Positions 32,953 through 42,517 of a stretch of DNA of 64,000 nucleotides are shown in pieces. The notes below the pieces were generated by a model. The model had not been told where the DNA came from and did not search any database. It was given only the letters and a program-made list of their open reading frames with translations. Numbering within the stretch: the stretch's first letter is position 1; every line of letters begins with the position of its first letter. This DNA is from Shewanella sp. MBTL60-112-B2 (GTDB lineage: Bacteria > Pseudomonadota > Gammaproteobacteria > Enterobacterales > Shewanellaceae): positions 1 to 64,000 of the forward strand of contig NZ_BPFA01000009.1 in the NCBI RefSeq assembly GCF_019655055.1. The letters are read 5' to 3'. The position numbers were made by a program, and so were the translations under genes.

Positions 32953-33077
32953 TCCTGTGAGATACTGCCGAGCTAGAGTAGAATGTCACGCTTTTTATTG
33001 CAACTACTATACTAGATTGGTTTTAGTCGTTGTCAGTAACCCCCCTATATTTTATACCGATGGTAAGAGGTTTAGCC

Positions 33078-34889
33078 GTGTTAGAGAATTTACGTAACAT
33101 CGCCATTATTGCACACGTTGACCATGGTAAGACTACCTTGGTTGATAAGATGCTGGCGCAGTCAGGAACCCTTGAGTCTCGAGGAGAAGCCACTGAGCGG
33201 GTGATGGATTCAAATGATCTTGAAAAGGAACGTGGTATCACGATTCTGGCCAAGAACACTGCCATCAAGTGGAACGATTACCGCATCAACATCGTAGACA
33301 CCCCAGGTCACGCCGATTTCGGTGGTGAAGTTGAGCGTGTTCTATCTATGGTTGACTCAGTATTGCTACTAGTTGACGCAGTTGATGGTCCAATGCCACA
33401 AACTCGTTTCGTAACTAAGAAAGCTTTCGCTCAAGGCCTAAAGCCAATCGTTGTTATTAACAAGATTGACCGTCCTGGCGCGCGTCCAGATTGGGTTATT
33501 GACCAAGTATTTGACTTGTTCGACAACCTAGGCGCTACCGATGAGCAGCTAGATTTCCCAATCGTTTATGCTTCTGCACTAAACGGTTTTGCAACATTAG
33601 ATCCAGACGAAACTAGCGCTGACATGACACCGCTATTCGAAACTATTGTTGAAAAAGTTTCTTCACCAGATGCTGATGCTGAAGGTGATTTCCAGATGCA
33701 AATTTCTCAAATCGACTACAACTCATACGTGGGTGTTATCGGTATTGGCCGCATCAAGCGTGGTAGTGTTAAAACTAACCAACAAGTTACAGTTCTTGGC
33801 GCAGATGGCAAGAAGCGTAACGGTAAGATTGGCCAAGTATTAGGTTACATGGGTCTAGAGCGTCACGAAGTATCTGATGCTAACGCTGGTGACATCGTTG
33901 CAATCACTGGTCTTGGCCAGCTGCAGATTTCTGACACTATTTGTGCCCCTACTACTGTAGAAGCACTACCAGCTCTATCTGTTGACGAACCAACTCTAAC
34001 CATGACTTTCCAGGTGAACACTTCTCCGTTCGCTGGTAAAGAAGGTAAGTTTGTTACTTCACGTAATATCCTTGAGCGTCTACAACAAGAGCTAGTACAT
34101 AACGTAGCACTTCGCGTTGAAGAAACTGACAGCCCAGATCGTTTCCGCGTATCAGGCCGTGGTGAACTTCACCTTTCAATCTTGATTGAAAACATGCGTC
34201 GTGAAGGTTACGAGCTAGCTGTATCTCGTCCAGAAGTTATCATCAAAGAGATTGATGGCGAGATGTGTGAGCCGTTCGAAACACTAACTGTTGACGTTCA
34301 AGAAGAACATCAAGGTGCAGTAATCGAAAAGCTTGGTACTCGTAAGGGTGACATGAAGGACATGCAGTTAGACGGTAAGGGTCGTGTACGTATCGACTTC
34401 GTTATCCCTAGCCGTGGTCTAATCGGTTTCCAAACTGAATTCATGACAGCGACTTCTGGTACTGGTCTAATTTACCATTCATTCGACCACTACGGTCCAT
34501 TGAAAGGTGGTGACATTGGTCAACGTGCACGTGGTGTATTGATCTCTAACGCTACTGGTAAAGCACTAACATTCGCACTATTCGGTCTTCAAGAGCGTGG
34601 TCGTCTGTTTATTACTCACGCAGCTGAAGTATACGAAGGTCAAGTAGTTGGTCTTCACGCACGTGCTAACGACCTTACAGTTAACTGTTTGAAAGGTAAG
34701 CAGCTAACTAACATGCGTGCATCTGGTACTGACGAAGCTCAGGTACTAACTCCGCATATCGAAATGACACTTGAGCAAGCTCTTGAGTTCATCGATGATG
34801 ACGAATTAGTAGAAGTAACGCCACTGAACATCCGTGTTCGTAAGCGTTTCTTGACTGAAAACGAGCGTAAGCGTCATAACCGTAAGTAA
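33078..34889 (+). CDS. typA: Ribosome-associated GTPase TypA/BipA
   Basis: TypA is a translation-factor GTPase that helps 50S ribosome assembly and adaptation to stress and cold. The 603-aa protein has G1 [12 protein letters not shown]3 [13 protein letters not shown]4 [12 protein letters not shown] and the BipA-specific C-terminal domain ([25 protein letters not shown]). The GTG at 33078 ([17 protein letters not shown]) matches other BipA starts and has TAAGAGG 7 bp upstream; a longer frame opening at 33030 adds 16 residues absent from relatives. Codon use is strongly biased, suggesting high expression. A T-rich terminator follows at 34935. Confidence 0.96.
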   Translation: MLENLRNIAIIAHVDHGKTTLVDKMLAQSGTLESRGEATERVMDSNDLEKERGITILAKNTAIKWNDYRINIVDTPGHADFGGEVERVLSMVDSVLLLVDAVDGPMPQTRFVTKKAFAQGLKPIVVINKIDRPGARPDWVIDQVFDLFDNLGATDEQLDFPIVYASALNGFATLDPDETSADMTPLFETIVEKVSSPDADAEGDFQMQISQIDYNSYVGVIGIGRIKRGSVKTNQQVTVLGADGKKRNGKIGQVLGYMGLERHEVSDANAGDIVAITGLGQLQISDTICAPTTVEALPALSVDEPTLTMTFQVNTSPFAGKEGKFVTSRNILERLQQELVHNVALRVEETDSPDRFRVSGRGELHLSILIENMRREGYELAVSRPEVIIKEIDGEMCEPFETLTVDVQEEHQGAVIEKLGTRKGDMKDMQLDGKGRVRIDFVIPSRGLIGFQTEFMTATSGTGLIYHSFDHYGPLKGGDIGQRARGVLISNATGKALTFALFGLQERGRLFITHAAEVYEGQVVGLHARANDLTVNCLKGKQLTNMRASGTDEAQVLTPHIEMTLEQALEFIDDDELVEVTPLNIRVRKRFLTENERKRHNRK

Positions 34890-34930
34890 TGACCGGGTTT
34901 AGCTTCAACCTTTAATTAGGTTAAGTATTG

Positions 34931-34965
34931 AAAGCCCCCAACATGCAAATGTTGGGGGTTTTTTT
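34931..34965 (+). terminator. Terminator of typA
   Basis: CCCCCAACAT and ATGTTGGGGG form a 10-bp stem around GCAA, followed by seven T. A textbook Rho-independent terminator about 45 bp after the stop codon. Confidence 0.93.
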
Positions 34966-35109
34966 GTTATCTGCAGTTGCGTGTTTTTAGTGGCATTGCT
35001 CACCCTATTACTCAGTTCTTTGTTTTAAATCCCATTAATTCATGCTTTTAGCCTAGGCTCACAACTCGCATTAGAGTGTGAATCACCGCTCCCTCGTCAA
35101 TTGTGTGTA

Positions 35110-35121
35110 AGCGCTAGCGCT
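35110..35121. promoter_or_regulatory. AGCGCTAGCGCT palindrome in the typA-dba gap
   Basis: A perfect 12-bp palindrome (with flanking TAAG/CTCA partly symmetrical), 245 bp before the small membrane protein gene. A GGTAAATTTACGG-type palindrome also lies near 35213-35225. The gap 34966-35366 has no gene that I can support; it must contain the promoter of the following operon. Confidence 0.3.
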
Positions 35122-35366
35122 CACTAATTTAGTGATAAATGAACCTGCTTAGCAAAAATCAGAATACGCTAATACTCATTTAGAGGTATGGCGGTTGGGG
35201 CACATTTTTTTCCGTAAATTTACCGTAATTTAGTCTCAGCTTGAGTAACTTGCACTACAAATTACCAAGTATTACAGCGATTGCTGTCGACATTTTTAGC
35301 CGATATTTGGCTTATTGCTAAGCGCATTTTTGAATTGAGTTCTAGTGAACTCTATTGGAGAAAGTT

Positions 35367-35534
35367 GTGGAATTTCTACTTTTTTGCCTAATTTTTATTG
35401 CTTGTTTCTTGGTTGCCTTTAAACCTCACAAACAAAAAATGGCGCATATTTTTTTGGCTCTGAGCATTTTAATGAGCATGGGAATTTGGTTGATCGCCAC
35501 TTGGGGCATGTTAGTGCCTGCTGGTAACTTGTGA
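35367..35534 (+). CDS. Small two-pass membrane protein upstream of dsbI-like gene (Dba-like)
   Basis: A GTG-initiated frame of 55 codons begins MEFLLFCLIFIACFLVAF, a membrane segment, then the short basic loop KPHKQKM and a second segment (IFLALSILMSMGIWLIATW). TTGGAG lies 6 bp before the GTG. It ends 7 bp before the DsbB-domain gene, so translation is probably coupled. In Campylobacter the small membrane protein Dba precedes dsbI in the same way and is needed for its expression. I infer the same relationship; a DUF5993-type family assignment is possible but unverified. Confidence 0.72.
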   Translation: MEFLLFCLIFIACFLVAFKPHKQKMAHIFLALSILMSMGIWLIATWGMLVPAGNL

Positions 35535-35541
35535 GAACACT

Positions 35542-36996
35542 ATGATGAATGAATTAACAGTAAACAGAATTATATCGTTGGCGGCATTAGCGCTAATCGC
35601 TTTACCAGTCGGTATCGCTTGTATCATCTTGGGCTTTGCCATGGGTGACACCCCTTGTATTCTTTGTTGGCAAGAGCGCACCGCTATGGTGCTGGTCTCG
35701 CTAATCGCGATTTTTATCATGCGTTACGGTTTAAAGCCAAAGTATATTGGCGCACTGATTATCACTGCGGTATACGGCTTATGGGCAGGCTATCGTCATA
35801 GTTCAGCGCACATTTTGCGTGATATTGGCCAAGGTTTTGGCCCCGCGATTTTTGGCGTTCACACCTATGTATGGGTGATTGTGGTCTTTGCGATTATCTT
35901 ATTGTTTGCCGGCGTATTAATGCTGCTACAAGGCGACAAGCTAGTAGAAAAAAGTGATAGCAGTGAATGGAGCTTACTGAACAAGGTAACGGTCAACGTG
36001 TTCCTAGTCATTATTGGCTTCAACATAGTGCAAGCCTTTACGCAAACAGGTCCATTCCCATATATCGGTCAAAGCGATCCTGTGCGTATGACCTTTGATT
36101 CAGAGAAAACCATTTGGTCTACGGCTAACTGGCCAACGCTTTCTAAGCTGTCAGCCCGTGGTGCTTACTCAATCGAGAAGCCTGATTTTGCAAGCATGAC
36201 TCAAAATGATGCGACTAAAGTTGCGACAAGCGACGAGCTTCAATTGCTTAAAAGCGTTGAGCTACCAAGTGACATCTTCGGCTTAGCAACGGGTATGAGC
36301 TACAACCCTCAAAGCAAGTTATACGCAGTAGTGACTAGCAATAATTGGGTTTATTTCTTAGATGACACGCTGACAACTATTTTAGCAAAAGTGCAGATTG
36401 ATGCTGCTTTCTCTGCTGAGATCTCTAACCTTGCGGGTGTGACTTTTGACGGCGAAACATCGGTATTAGTTACAGCGGATCACAAGAGCTTTGTACGCGT
36501 TGAGTACGATCCAAGCGTGAAGTTTGACGATACTTATGGTCGCTTTATCGAAGGTACGGATGGTGTGCGTGAGCTAAAGCGTAGCCGTTTTGCGACTGTG
36601 CGAGCTAAGTACAACTACGTTGCTAACGTGGGCTGGGACGCGAACACTCAAGAGTATTTAATGGTTACTCTGCCTGATACTAAGCGTAATAACTTTGTGG
36701 TTTCGCGTTTAAGTGGCAAAGATTACGAGCTTAACAGTGAAGCGATTATTAGCATTGACGCTGAGCAATACCCGAATGTAACCGGTATTAGCGTGGCAGA
36801 CGATAAAGCTTACTTACTTAGCCATTCTGGTCAGCAAATGCTAACCATGGATTTGGCTTCAAATACCCTTGTTGCAGCTAGCGATATTGCGGGTCTGAAT
36901 AACCCACAAGCAATGACAGTTGTGAATGGTGAGTTTGCAGTATTAGATGCGACCGAAGCTAACAACCGTGTTAACTTCTACCAAGTTCAGCACTAA
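35542..36996 (+). CDS. DsbB-family membrane protein with C-terminal propeller-like domain (DsbI-like)
   Basis: The N-terminal ~160 residues have four membrane segments and the redox CxxC in GDTPCILCWQERTAMVL, the DsbB signature. The second DsbB cysteine pair is not seen in the usual loop, which is typical of divergent DsbI proteins. From about residue 220 a large periplasmic domain shows repeats (LKSVELPSDIFGLATGMSYNP, ISNLAGVTFDG, VANVGWDANTQEYLMV, YPNVTGISVADDKAYLL) that fit a beta-propeller. DsbI of Campylobacter and Helicobacter has this fusion. Total 484 aa. It would oxidise a thiol partner and pass electrons to quinone, with the partner unknown. Confidence 0.8.
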   Translation: MMNELTVNRIISLAALALIALPVGIACIILGFAMGDTPCILCWQERTAMVLVSLIAIFIMRYGLKPKYIGALIITAVYGLWAGYRHSSAHILRDIGQGFGPAIFGVHTYVWVIVVFAIILLFAGVLMLLQGDKLVEKSDSSEWSLLNKVTVNVFLVIIGFNIVQAFTQTGPFPYIGQSDPVRMTFDSEKTIWSTANWPTLSKLSARGAYSIEKPDFASMTQNDATKVATSDELQLLKSVELPSDIFGLATGMSYNPQSKLYAVVTSNNWVYFLDDTLTTILAKVQIDAAFSAEISNLAGVTFDGETSVLVTADHKSFVRVEYDPSVKFDDTYGRFIEGTDGVRELKRSRFATVRAKYNYVANVGWDANTQEYLMVTLPDTKRNNFVVSRLSGKDYELNSEAIISIDAEQYPNVTGISVADDKAYLLSHSGQQMLTMDLASNTLVAASDIAGLNNPQAMTVVNGEFAVLDATEANNRVNFYQVQH

Positions 36997-37033
36997 TTAT
37001 TTAACGCAATGTAATAAATTGCTTTGATAATAC

Positions 37034-37065
37034 TAAGCCCTTAATTAATCATTAAGGGCTTTTTT
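37034..37065 (+). terminator. Terminator after the dsbI-like gene
   Basis: AAGCCCTTAAT, a TAATC loop and ATTAAGGGCTT followed by TTTTT. It ends the Dba/DsbI-like operon about 38 bp after the stop codon. The remaining intergenic DNA to 37285 shows no gene. Confidence 0.88.
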
Positions 37066-37285
37066 AATGCTTTAAGCTAGCTCATATGGGGTGTAAGGAG
37101 GCCCTATCAGCTGGTGATTGGCCATTGAGAATACAAATCCTATGCAATAGCTCACAAGCTGATTAAGTTTGAGAATACTAATTTAGCCTAATTGGTATAA
37201 TTGCTAAAAATCTCTGCTAGTTGTCAATAAACGGCAATAGAGCACCCTCAATTAACATCGCTAATAACATTAAAGGTAGTGACCA

Positions 37286-38149
37286 ATGAAGCGGATTTTA
37301 TCCATTCAATCCCATGTGGTATTTGGCTGCGCTGGAAACAGCAGTGCTGTATTCCCAATGCGTCGTCTAGGTATGGAGGTTTGGCCAATTAATACGGTGC
37401 AGTTCTCTAACCATACGCAGTACGCACAAGGATGGGCTGGAATGATTATGCCTGCGGGTCAGATCACTGAATTGGTGCAGGGGTTGGATAATATTGGTGA
37501 GCTGAAGAACTGCGATGCGCTATTAAGTGGCTATCTAGGCAGTGCTGAGCAAGGCGCTGAAATTACCGCAGCAGTGCAGAAGATGAAAGCGCTTAACCCT
37601 AATGCCATCTACTTTTGTGACCCTGTTATGGGCCACCCTGAAAAGGGCTGTATTGTGTCGCCAGGTGTGCAGGAGTTCTTAAAAACTCAAGCCTTAGCCG
37701 CAGCCGATATTATCGCGCCAAATTTATTAGAGCTGGAAACGCTTACCGATACAGAGCTACATAACCTTGATGAAGTGATAGATGCTTGTCAGAGCCTGCT
37801 AAGCAAAGGCTTAAAGATGGTTGTGGTGAAGCATCTTGCCAAAGCTGCAACCTCTAAAGAGCAGTTCGAGATGTTGTTAGTGACTAAAGAGGGAAGCTAT
37901 TTAGTGTCTCGTCCATTATATGAATTTGAAAAACAGCCTGTAGGTGTGGGCGACTTAATCAGTGGTTTGATGCTAGCGAATTTACAAGCTGGATATAGTC
38001 CGATAGATGCCTTTGAGCGCACCAATGCCTCTGTGGATGCAGTTCTATTAGAAACCTTTAAGCAATGCGCTTATGAGCTGCAATTAATCCGTGCTCAAGA
38101 TGCCATTGCAACGCCAGTGATTAAACAACAAGCGCAAAAAGTTAGCTAG
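37286..38149 (+). CDS. pdxY: Pyridoxal kinase PdxY
   Basis: PdxY phosphorylates pyridoxal in the vitamin B6 salvage pathway. The 287-aa ribokinase-fold protein begins [46 protein letters not shown], characteristic of PdxY/PdxK. ATP-site and active-site segments are [18 protein letters not shown] and [11 protein letters not shown], where D is the catalytic base in the GxGD anion hole. The length is normal. AAAGGTAG precedes the ATG. It is monocistronic with a terminator after it (38188-38223). Confidence 0.94.
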   Translation: MKRILSIQSHVVFGCAGNSSAVFPMRRLGMEVWPINTVQFSNHTQYAQGWAGMIMPAGQITELVQGLDNIGELKNCDALLSGYLGSAEQGAEITAAVQKMKALNPNAIYFCDPVMGHPEKGCIVSPGVQEFLKTQALAAADIIAPNLLELETLTDTELHNLDEVIDACQSLLSKGLKMVVVKHLAKAATSKEQFEMLLVTKEGSYLVSRPLYEFEKQPVGVGDLISGLMLANLQAGYSPIDAFERTNASVDAVLLETFKQCAYELQLIRAQDAIATPVIKQQAQKVS

Positions 38150-38187
38150 TGTTAACTTGTCGCTAAATGTGCTCAACGATGAACACG

Positions 38188-38223
38188 AAAAAGCCCTGAA
38201 TCTGACACAGCTTCAGGGCTTTT
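38188..38223. terminator. Bidirectional terminator after pdxY
   Basis: AAAAGCCCTGAA and TTCAGGGCTTTT form a 12-bp stem around an 11-base loop, between convergent genes. Confidence 0.88.
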
Positions 38224-38248
38224 GCTTACTGGGTGTTTATAATAGCGT

Positions 38249-38536
38249 TTAGCTCACTGCAGAAGTGAAAACCACGCCTAAGCTCGACATTATAACCACC
38301 GCCAGTCCCACATTACGTATCAACTTTTTAAACTCTTGCTCAGGAAGCTGATACCTAGTCAGTCTCTGTCTAGCGATGAAGATATGAATCACCGCTAAGC
38401 CGAGCAAACAGGGTACTAGTATTAGTCCACCATTGAGTGCGAAATGAAGCGCTAACGCCACCATAGCCAGTGCTGCAATAATCCAAATACTGGCAAGGGC
38501 TATACTCTGCTTGGGATGTCCTGTGGCTGTTTCCAT
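38249..38536 (-). CDS. Small integral membrane protein of unknown function
   Basis: I do not recognise this 95-aa protein. It has three predicted hydrophobic segments: SIALASIWIIAALAMVALALHFAL, GGLILVPCLLGLAVIHIFIA and NVGLAVVIMSSLGVVFTSAV, with a basic loop (RQRLTRYQLPEQEFKKLIRN) between the last two. The gene lies 34 bp after a DUF418 membrane protein gene on the same strand, so the two probably form an operon. GAGGATAGGTA gives a ribosome site. Confidence 0.65.
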   Translation of the reverse strand: METATGHPKQSIALASIWIIAALAMVALALHFALNGGLILVPCLLGLAVIHIFIARQRLTRYQLPEQEFKKLIRNVGLAVVIMSSLGVVFTSAVS

Positions 38537-38570
38537 TACCTATCCTCGGTTAGCTTTAGTGAGTTAATAC

Positions 38571-39764
38571 CTAGTTACTGGCAATCGGGCTGCTCTTCGG
38601 TTCAGTTGGTTTGCTGCTACTCAGTGCCCGCCATAACCACTCCAGTGGACCTTGATTAAAATACTTTAAATACAGTCTAGCAATCACAATCTGCATGAGT
38701 GAAAAACCAATGGCAATAGCCACATAATCCGGTCTATCTAGGGTTAATAGTAGTGTTGGCGCAAAGTATCTAAATAGCAGAGACATCACGATTGATTGCA
38801 GAATGTATAAGCTCAAGGCTAAGCGACCAACATTTTGTAATGGTGTGAGGAAGTTTGCTCGGTTTTGGCATATTTTAACCAAAATGTGAATATAGATTAA
38901 TGCAGTGGGCAGAGCGCTGAGCACGACTATCGCCGGGCTGACACTTTGCAATAGCGCAGAGCTAGACAAGCTGCAAAGACTATCTATGGCAGAAAACACT
39001 AGTGCTGCAATGATTAAGCGGAGCAGCTGCTTGCGGCTAAAGCCTTGCTCGAACACCCCCTCTCGATACAGGTATACACCTAACAACATTAGTCCCGAGG
39101 CAAACCACATTGTTGTAAAAGGTGTTGTGACGGCAATGGCTAAGAATAAAATAACTTGTTCAACTAATTGACTTAAATAAGGGCCTGTCCACAGTTGATA
39201 TTGAAGCGTAGCTTCGGCGCTCTCTCGAAGCGGAAAAGGCTCAGAGAGTAATATTGTCATCAGGATTAAACTGATTAAGCCAATGGCCCAAAATAGACCG
39301 GCTCTGCGGAGTATTTTTTGCTGTGTCAGTGAAATATAGCAAAGGGTTAATAAGCCACTGACGCCATAGGCAAACAAAATGTCGCCAAACCAAATGAAAG
39401 TGGCATGTAAAGCACCGAATAACATCAGCCACTTAAGTCGTGACTGCATCTGGTCAGCTTGATTTGAGTTAAGTATTTTCTCCGACTGAATAGCTAGCCC
39501 TGCGCCAAAGAGTATCGCGAATAAACTCAAAAACCGTGCTTCAATAAAAAAGCTATTGAAGATATCTATTGCCGTGTCATACCAAGGGGTTACCGGGTGG
39601 TTTGCGTAACCGAAAAAACCGTTACCAAAAGTGTAGATATTGATAAACAAAATGCCCAGTACCGCCAAGCCACGAATGGCATCAAGATTAGCGTTACGCT
39701 TTGTTGGATTTGTTGAAGATGATGTGGATGCAGCTTGAGATTGTGTTTGTGTCGACAGTTCCAT
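38571..39764 (-). CDS. DUF418-domain membrane protein (YeiB-like)
   Basis: This 397-aa polytopic protein belongs to the DUF418/YeiB family: NLDAIRGLAVLGILFINI near the N-terminus is the family's opening motif, and PLEWLWRAL near the end is also typical. About ten membrane segments are predicted. The family is related to acyltransferase-3-type membrane proteins, but its function is unknown. The first 25 residues are Ser/Thr/Gln rich. AAAGGG precedes the ATG. It lies upstream of a small membrane protein gene. Confidence 0.85.
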   Translation of the reverse strand: MELSTQTQSQAASTSSSTNPTKRNANLDAIRGLAVLGILFINIYTFGNGFFGYANHPVTPWYDTAIDIFNSFFIEARFLSLFAILFGAGLAIQSEKILNSNQADQMQSRLKWLMLFGALHATFIWFGDILFAYGVSGLLTLCYISLTQQKILRRAGLFWAIGLISLILMTILLSEPFPLRESAEATLQYQLWTGPYLSQLVEQVILFLAIAVTTPFTTMWFASGLMLLGVYLYREGVFEQGFSRKQLLRLIIAALVFSAIDSLCSLSSSALLQSVSPAIVVLSALPTALIYIHILVKICQNRANFLTPLQNVGRLALSLYILQSIVMSLLFRYFAPTLLLTLDRPDYVAIAIGFSLMQIVIARLYLKYFNQGPLEWLWRALSSSKPTEPKSSPIASN

Positions 39765-39869
39765 GTTGACCCTTTAAATGTCCTATTTGGGTGCAGTTTA
39801 TCAACCTGAGTACATAATTTGAACACAGTTAAAATGAAGAATATTCATTAGCTTATTTAGATTTAATAC

Positions 39870-40097
39870 AAGGGATTAGGTTTTAGGGCGCAGCGCTTTA
39901 AAGCAAGGACCTAGGTTCTAGGACGCTGCGCTTCTAGGTGCTAGGAACAGCAAAAGCCAAAAGCATCACCTATGCTCTTTGTGAGCTTCCGGTCTTTGCT
40001 TTAACCTATCTTTTCGTAAGCGCAGCGTTCCGTCTCGGCCTTTCCTAGCACCTAGGACCTTTCTTAGTTTTTCCTAGGCCCTAAGTCCTAGGCCCTT
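39870..40097. repeat. CCTAGG-rich intergenic element, copy 2
   Basis: This fills most of the 336-bp gap between two same-strand genes. It contains GGACCTAGGTTCTAGGACGC near the left end, AGCAAAAGCCAAAAGCATCACC, a GTAAGCGCAGCGTTCCGT segment, and CCTTTCCTAGCACCTAGGACC with CCTAGGCCCTT at the right end. The left end reads AAGGGATTAGG and the right CCTAGGCCCTT, an imperfect inverted repeat. The right end is 3 bp from the stop codon of the next gene. It lies in the opposite orientation to copies 1 and 3. Confidence 0.75.
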
Positions 40098-40100
40098 CTA

Positions 40101-41315
40101 TCAATGCCCTATCCGGTCTAAATGCTGAATTAAATACATTCTTGCTTCAACTGGTGTTTCGCTATGCCAGAAGCCACCTAAATACGCGACCAGCGGCAAA
40201 AAGAACATAATCGTTAGCAGCATAATGGTGAGTCCACGTGCAGACAGTTTCCAGCCATTGCGAGTACTAAAATGTAGCGCTTCTTTCTTAGGGCAAGCCG
40301 ATACACAGCGCATACATGCTTGGCATTCATCTGTGCGGATATTTATCTGCTTATGTACCTTGATATTAGCGGGGCAGGCTCGGGTGCATTTGTCGCAGTT
40401 CATGCCTTTTGCATCAATTAAGCAGTGCTGAGTATTGCGACGAATTTTAAACGGGCTTAAAAAACTGAGTATTCCAAGTAGTGCACCATAAGGACAAATG
40501 TAACGGCAAAACCCTTGGCGTCGCCAAGCTGCAAGGCCAAGAATAAAGCCGAAGCAGATAAGGGTGACTAACCCCGGGGTGATGAAAAATAGCGCCATTT
40601 TCAGGTCGGCTATTTTGTGATAATTACTGTTTAAGTATCCCGGAATACTCTGACTTGGCATGCCAATAATGATGTATAGCAAGGCCAATAATAACAGGTA
40701 CTTAATCATGCGCAGCGGCCAGTCTATCCAAGCGGGTGGCAATAGTTCTTGCTTGATAAAGCGTTTGCGAAGTTTATAGAGATAATCACCCGCTAAGCCC
40801 AGGGGGCAAGCCCAACCACAAAAGGCACGCTTGCACAGTAAACCCGTAAGTAGCACGACTGTGAGCATAACCGCAGCGGCAGGATGGTTCTGGTCCCAAA
40901 TCCCTAGAGTGAGAATAGCCTTTATTTCAATACCGCCAGCAATGGGCAGGAAGGCATCACCAACATCGGGTCGCATTAACCACGGGGTTATTCCAGATTT
41001 GAGTAATGCGCTATTAACTACAAATTGCACGCCAACCAATAGCATTGATAGTGCTAGAAGATGTTGCACGCCATCTCGAAGGTTATTGGCTCTTAGATCG
41101 CCTTGAGCGACTTCAGGCTGTAACTTGCACACTAAGCCTGTGATAACGACTGCAATGGCCAGCGCAGCGATTAATGGCCAATAAAGGCTGGAGATAATGG
41201 CTCCTGTGACTAACATGCCTGATGCTAGTGCGCCCCATTTTTTGCCGCTCCAATAAAGTAGGCTGACGCTGTAGGTCAATGCTAAAGCAAGGGTTAAGGA
41301 TTCAATAAAGCTCAT
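40101..41315 (-). CDS. Polytopic 4Fe-4S ferredoxin-type membrane protein (NapH/NosR-like)
   Basis: This 404-aa inner-membrane electron-transfer protein has about six membrane segments, two CxxxCP motifs between them (FCGWACPLGLAGDYLYK and FCRYICPYGALLG) and a C-terminal pair of ferredoxin motifs (CDKCTRACP and CQACMRCVSACP). This layout is that of NapH, MauN and NosR C-terminal domains, which connect quinones with cytoplasmic or periplasmic redox partners. No partner (NapG, Nos or flavoprotein) is next to it, so the role is open. The ribosome site is weak. The gene is flanked by a CCTAGG element and a separate lipoprotein gene. Confidence 0.84.
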   Translation of the reverse strand: MSFIESLTLALALTYSVSLLYWSGKKWGALASGMLVTGAIISSLYWPLIAALAIAVVITGLVCKLQPEVAQGDLRANNLRDGVQHLLALSMLLVGVQFVVNSALLKSGITPWLMRPDVGDAFLPIAGGIEIKAILTLGIWDQNHPAAAVMLTVVLLTGLLCKRAFCGWACPLGLAGDYLYKLRKRFIKQELLPPAWIDWPLRMIKYLLLLALLYIIIGMPSQSIPGYLNSNYHKIADLKMALFFITPGLVTLICFGFILGLAAWRRQGFCRYICPYGALLGILSFLSPFKIRRNTQHCLIDAKGMNCDKCTRACPANIKVHKQINIRTDECQACMRCVSACPKKEALHFSTRNGWKLSARGLTIMLLTIMFFLPLVAYLGGFWHSETPVEARMYLIQHLDRIGH

Positions 41316-41450
41316 GACAAATATCAGTTCAAAGATGATTGATACTACTGTGAAACTTTTAAAGAAAAGAAGTTCTGGGTAAGTTCGTGGCTTGTGGAGG
41401 AGATCGAAGTTTTGCGATAGCAGAGTGTGAAATGTGGTTGAAGCTCACAA

Positions 41451-41487
41451 AGTTGGTTCCTAAGCGATAATGCTCAGGAACCAAACT
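41451..41487 (-). terminator. Hairpin after the DUF2959 lipoprotein gene
   Basis: AGTTGGTTCCT pairs with AGGAACCAAACT with a small mismatch and a long loop, directly downstream of the minus-strand stop codon at 41499. A possible terminator without a strong T-run. Confidence 0.5.
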
Positions 41488-41498
41488 TAAGATTTTAC

Positions 41499-42146
41499 TT
41501 ATTTGTTTTCTAACGAGGCGATAAACTTGTTCGACTCATCAATGGACTTGTTCATCTCTTTGATCAAACCAGAGATATCAGTCTGTAGGCTAGCAAACTC
41601 ACCTTTGATCGCGCCAATAGCTTGGGCATTAAGGTTATGCTTTAGGTACAGCATATTATCTTTCATCGCTGTCAGTACCGGCTCCATCTTGCTTTCTGCG
41701 CGGCGCATACTTTTAACTAGCTGAGAATAAGAGCGTTGAGTTTCTCTGAGTTTTGACTCACTGTTACGGCGTAAGCTCGCTTTGCTTATTTCGCCAATTT
41801 CAGTTTGCCACTCGTCGAATAGAGCCTCGGCAACATCTTCAACTTTGTCGATACGATTAGTCACGTCATCGGCAGCACCTTGCGCTGATTCGTACTCATC
41901 TTTTGCCTTGTTGTAAGCACTTTCTAGATCACCACCATCATGATTTAGCAGCGCCTGCATCTCTTCGAGGGCAGAGCTGAATTGCTCCTGGGCTTCTTCT
42001 TGAGACTCTTTGGCATCTTCGACACGATCGACCATGATGTCACGTTTGTGATAACCCACTTTTTCCATAGCACCGTAATAAGCGCTCTGGCAGCCTGTTA
42101 GCAATAAACTGGTAGCGACAATCGCACTGGTGATTATTTTTTTCAT
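41499..42146 (-). CDS. DUF2959 lipoprotein, coiled-coil
   Basis: This 215-aa protein starts with a lipoprotein signal (SAIVATSLLLTGCQSAYYGAMEKVGYHKRDIM; Cys19). The remainder is almost wholly helical, rich in Glu, Gln, Lys and Asp (EDAKESQEEAQEQFSSALEEMQ...), typical of the DUF2959 family. Its function is unknown, with a periplasmic or membrane-linked structural role likely. A ribosome site (AGGGATATTAG) precedes the ATG. The gene downstream on the same strand begins 184 bp beyond its stop, so it is its own unit. Confidence 0.86.
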   Translation of the reverse strand: MKKIITSAIVATSLLLTGCQSAYYGAMEKVGYHKRDIMVDRVEDAKESQEEAQEQFSSALEEMQALLNHDGGDLESAYNKAKDEYESAQGAADDVTNRIDKVEDVAEALFDEWQTEIGEISKASLRRNSESKLRETQRSYSQLVKSMRRAESKMEPVLTAMKDNMLYLKHNLNAQAIGAIKGEFASLQTDISGLIKEMNKSIDESNKFIASLENK

Positions 42147-42174
42147 TTTCTAATATCCCTGAAAATTCGGTGAG

Positions 42175-42396
42175 TTACTCTGAGCGATATTTAGCTGCGT
42201 CGATAATACTCCACAGGTGAGCGATACCGCCGATGATAGCGGGAACAATTAGCCACCATAGGGCATAACCAACAACGGCAATAATACAAAAAATCAGTGC
42301 AGCTAAAATACGACCTTGAACGAGTTGTCCAAGACCTGGGAAGAAAAAGCTCGCGATAGCGGCAATAACGTTGCCCGCAGATCCTTGTTGAGACAT
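42175..42396 (-). CDS. Small TM2-like membrane protein
   Basis: The 73-aa protein (start MSQQGSAGNVIAAIASFF) has a FFFPGLGQLVQGR turn and two membrane segments, the pattern of TM2/DUF5683-like small proteins. The ATG at 42396 has AAGGATTGA upstream; an upstream in-frame start at 42468 would add 24 residues without a ribosome site and lacks family support. It lies upstream of the DUF2959 lipoprotein gene by 28 bp on the same strand, probably an operon. The function is unknown. Confidence 0.75.
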   Translation of the reverse strand: MSQQGSAGNVIAAIASFFFPGLGQLVQGRILAALIFCIIAVVGYALWWLIVPAIIGGIAHLWSIIDAAKYRSE

Positions 42397-42517
42397 CAAT
42401 TCAATCCTTATGCTTGTAAAGAGAAGGTTATAAGCTTTATTGTACCAAGATAATGATCCGCAGATCATTTATCGACTAATGAATTAAGACTAACTTTAAC
42501 AGAATCAAGAGTAACAA

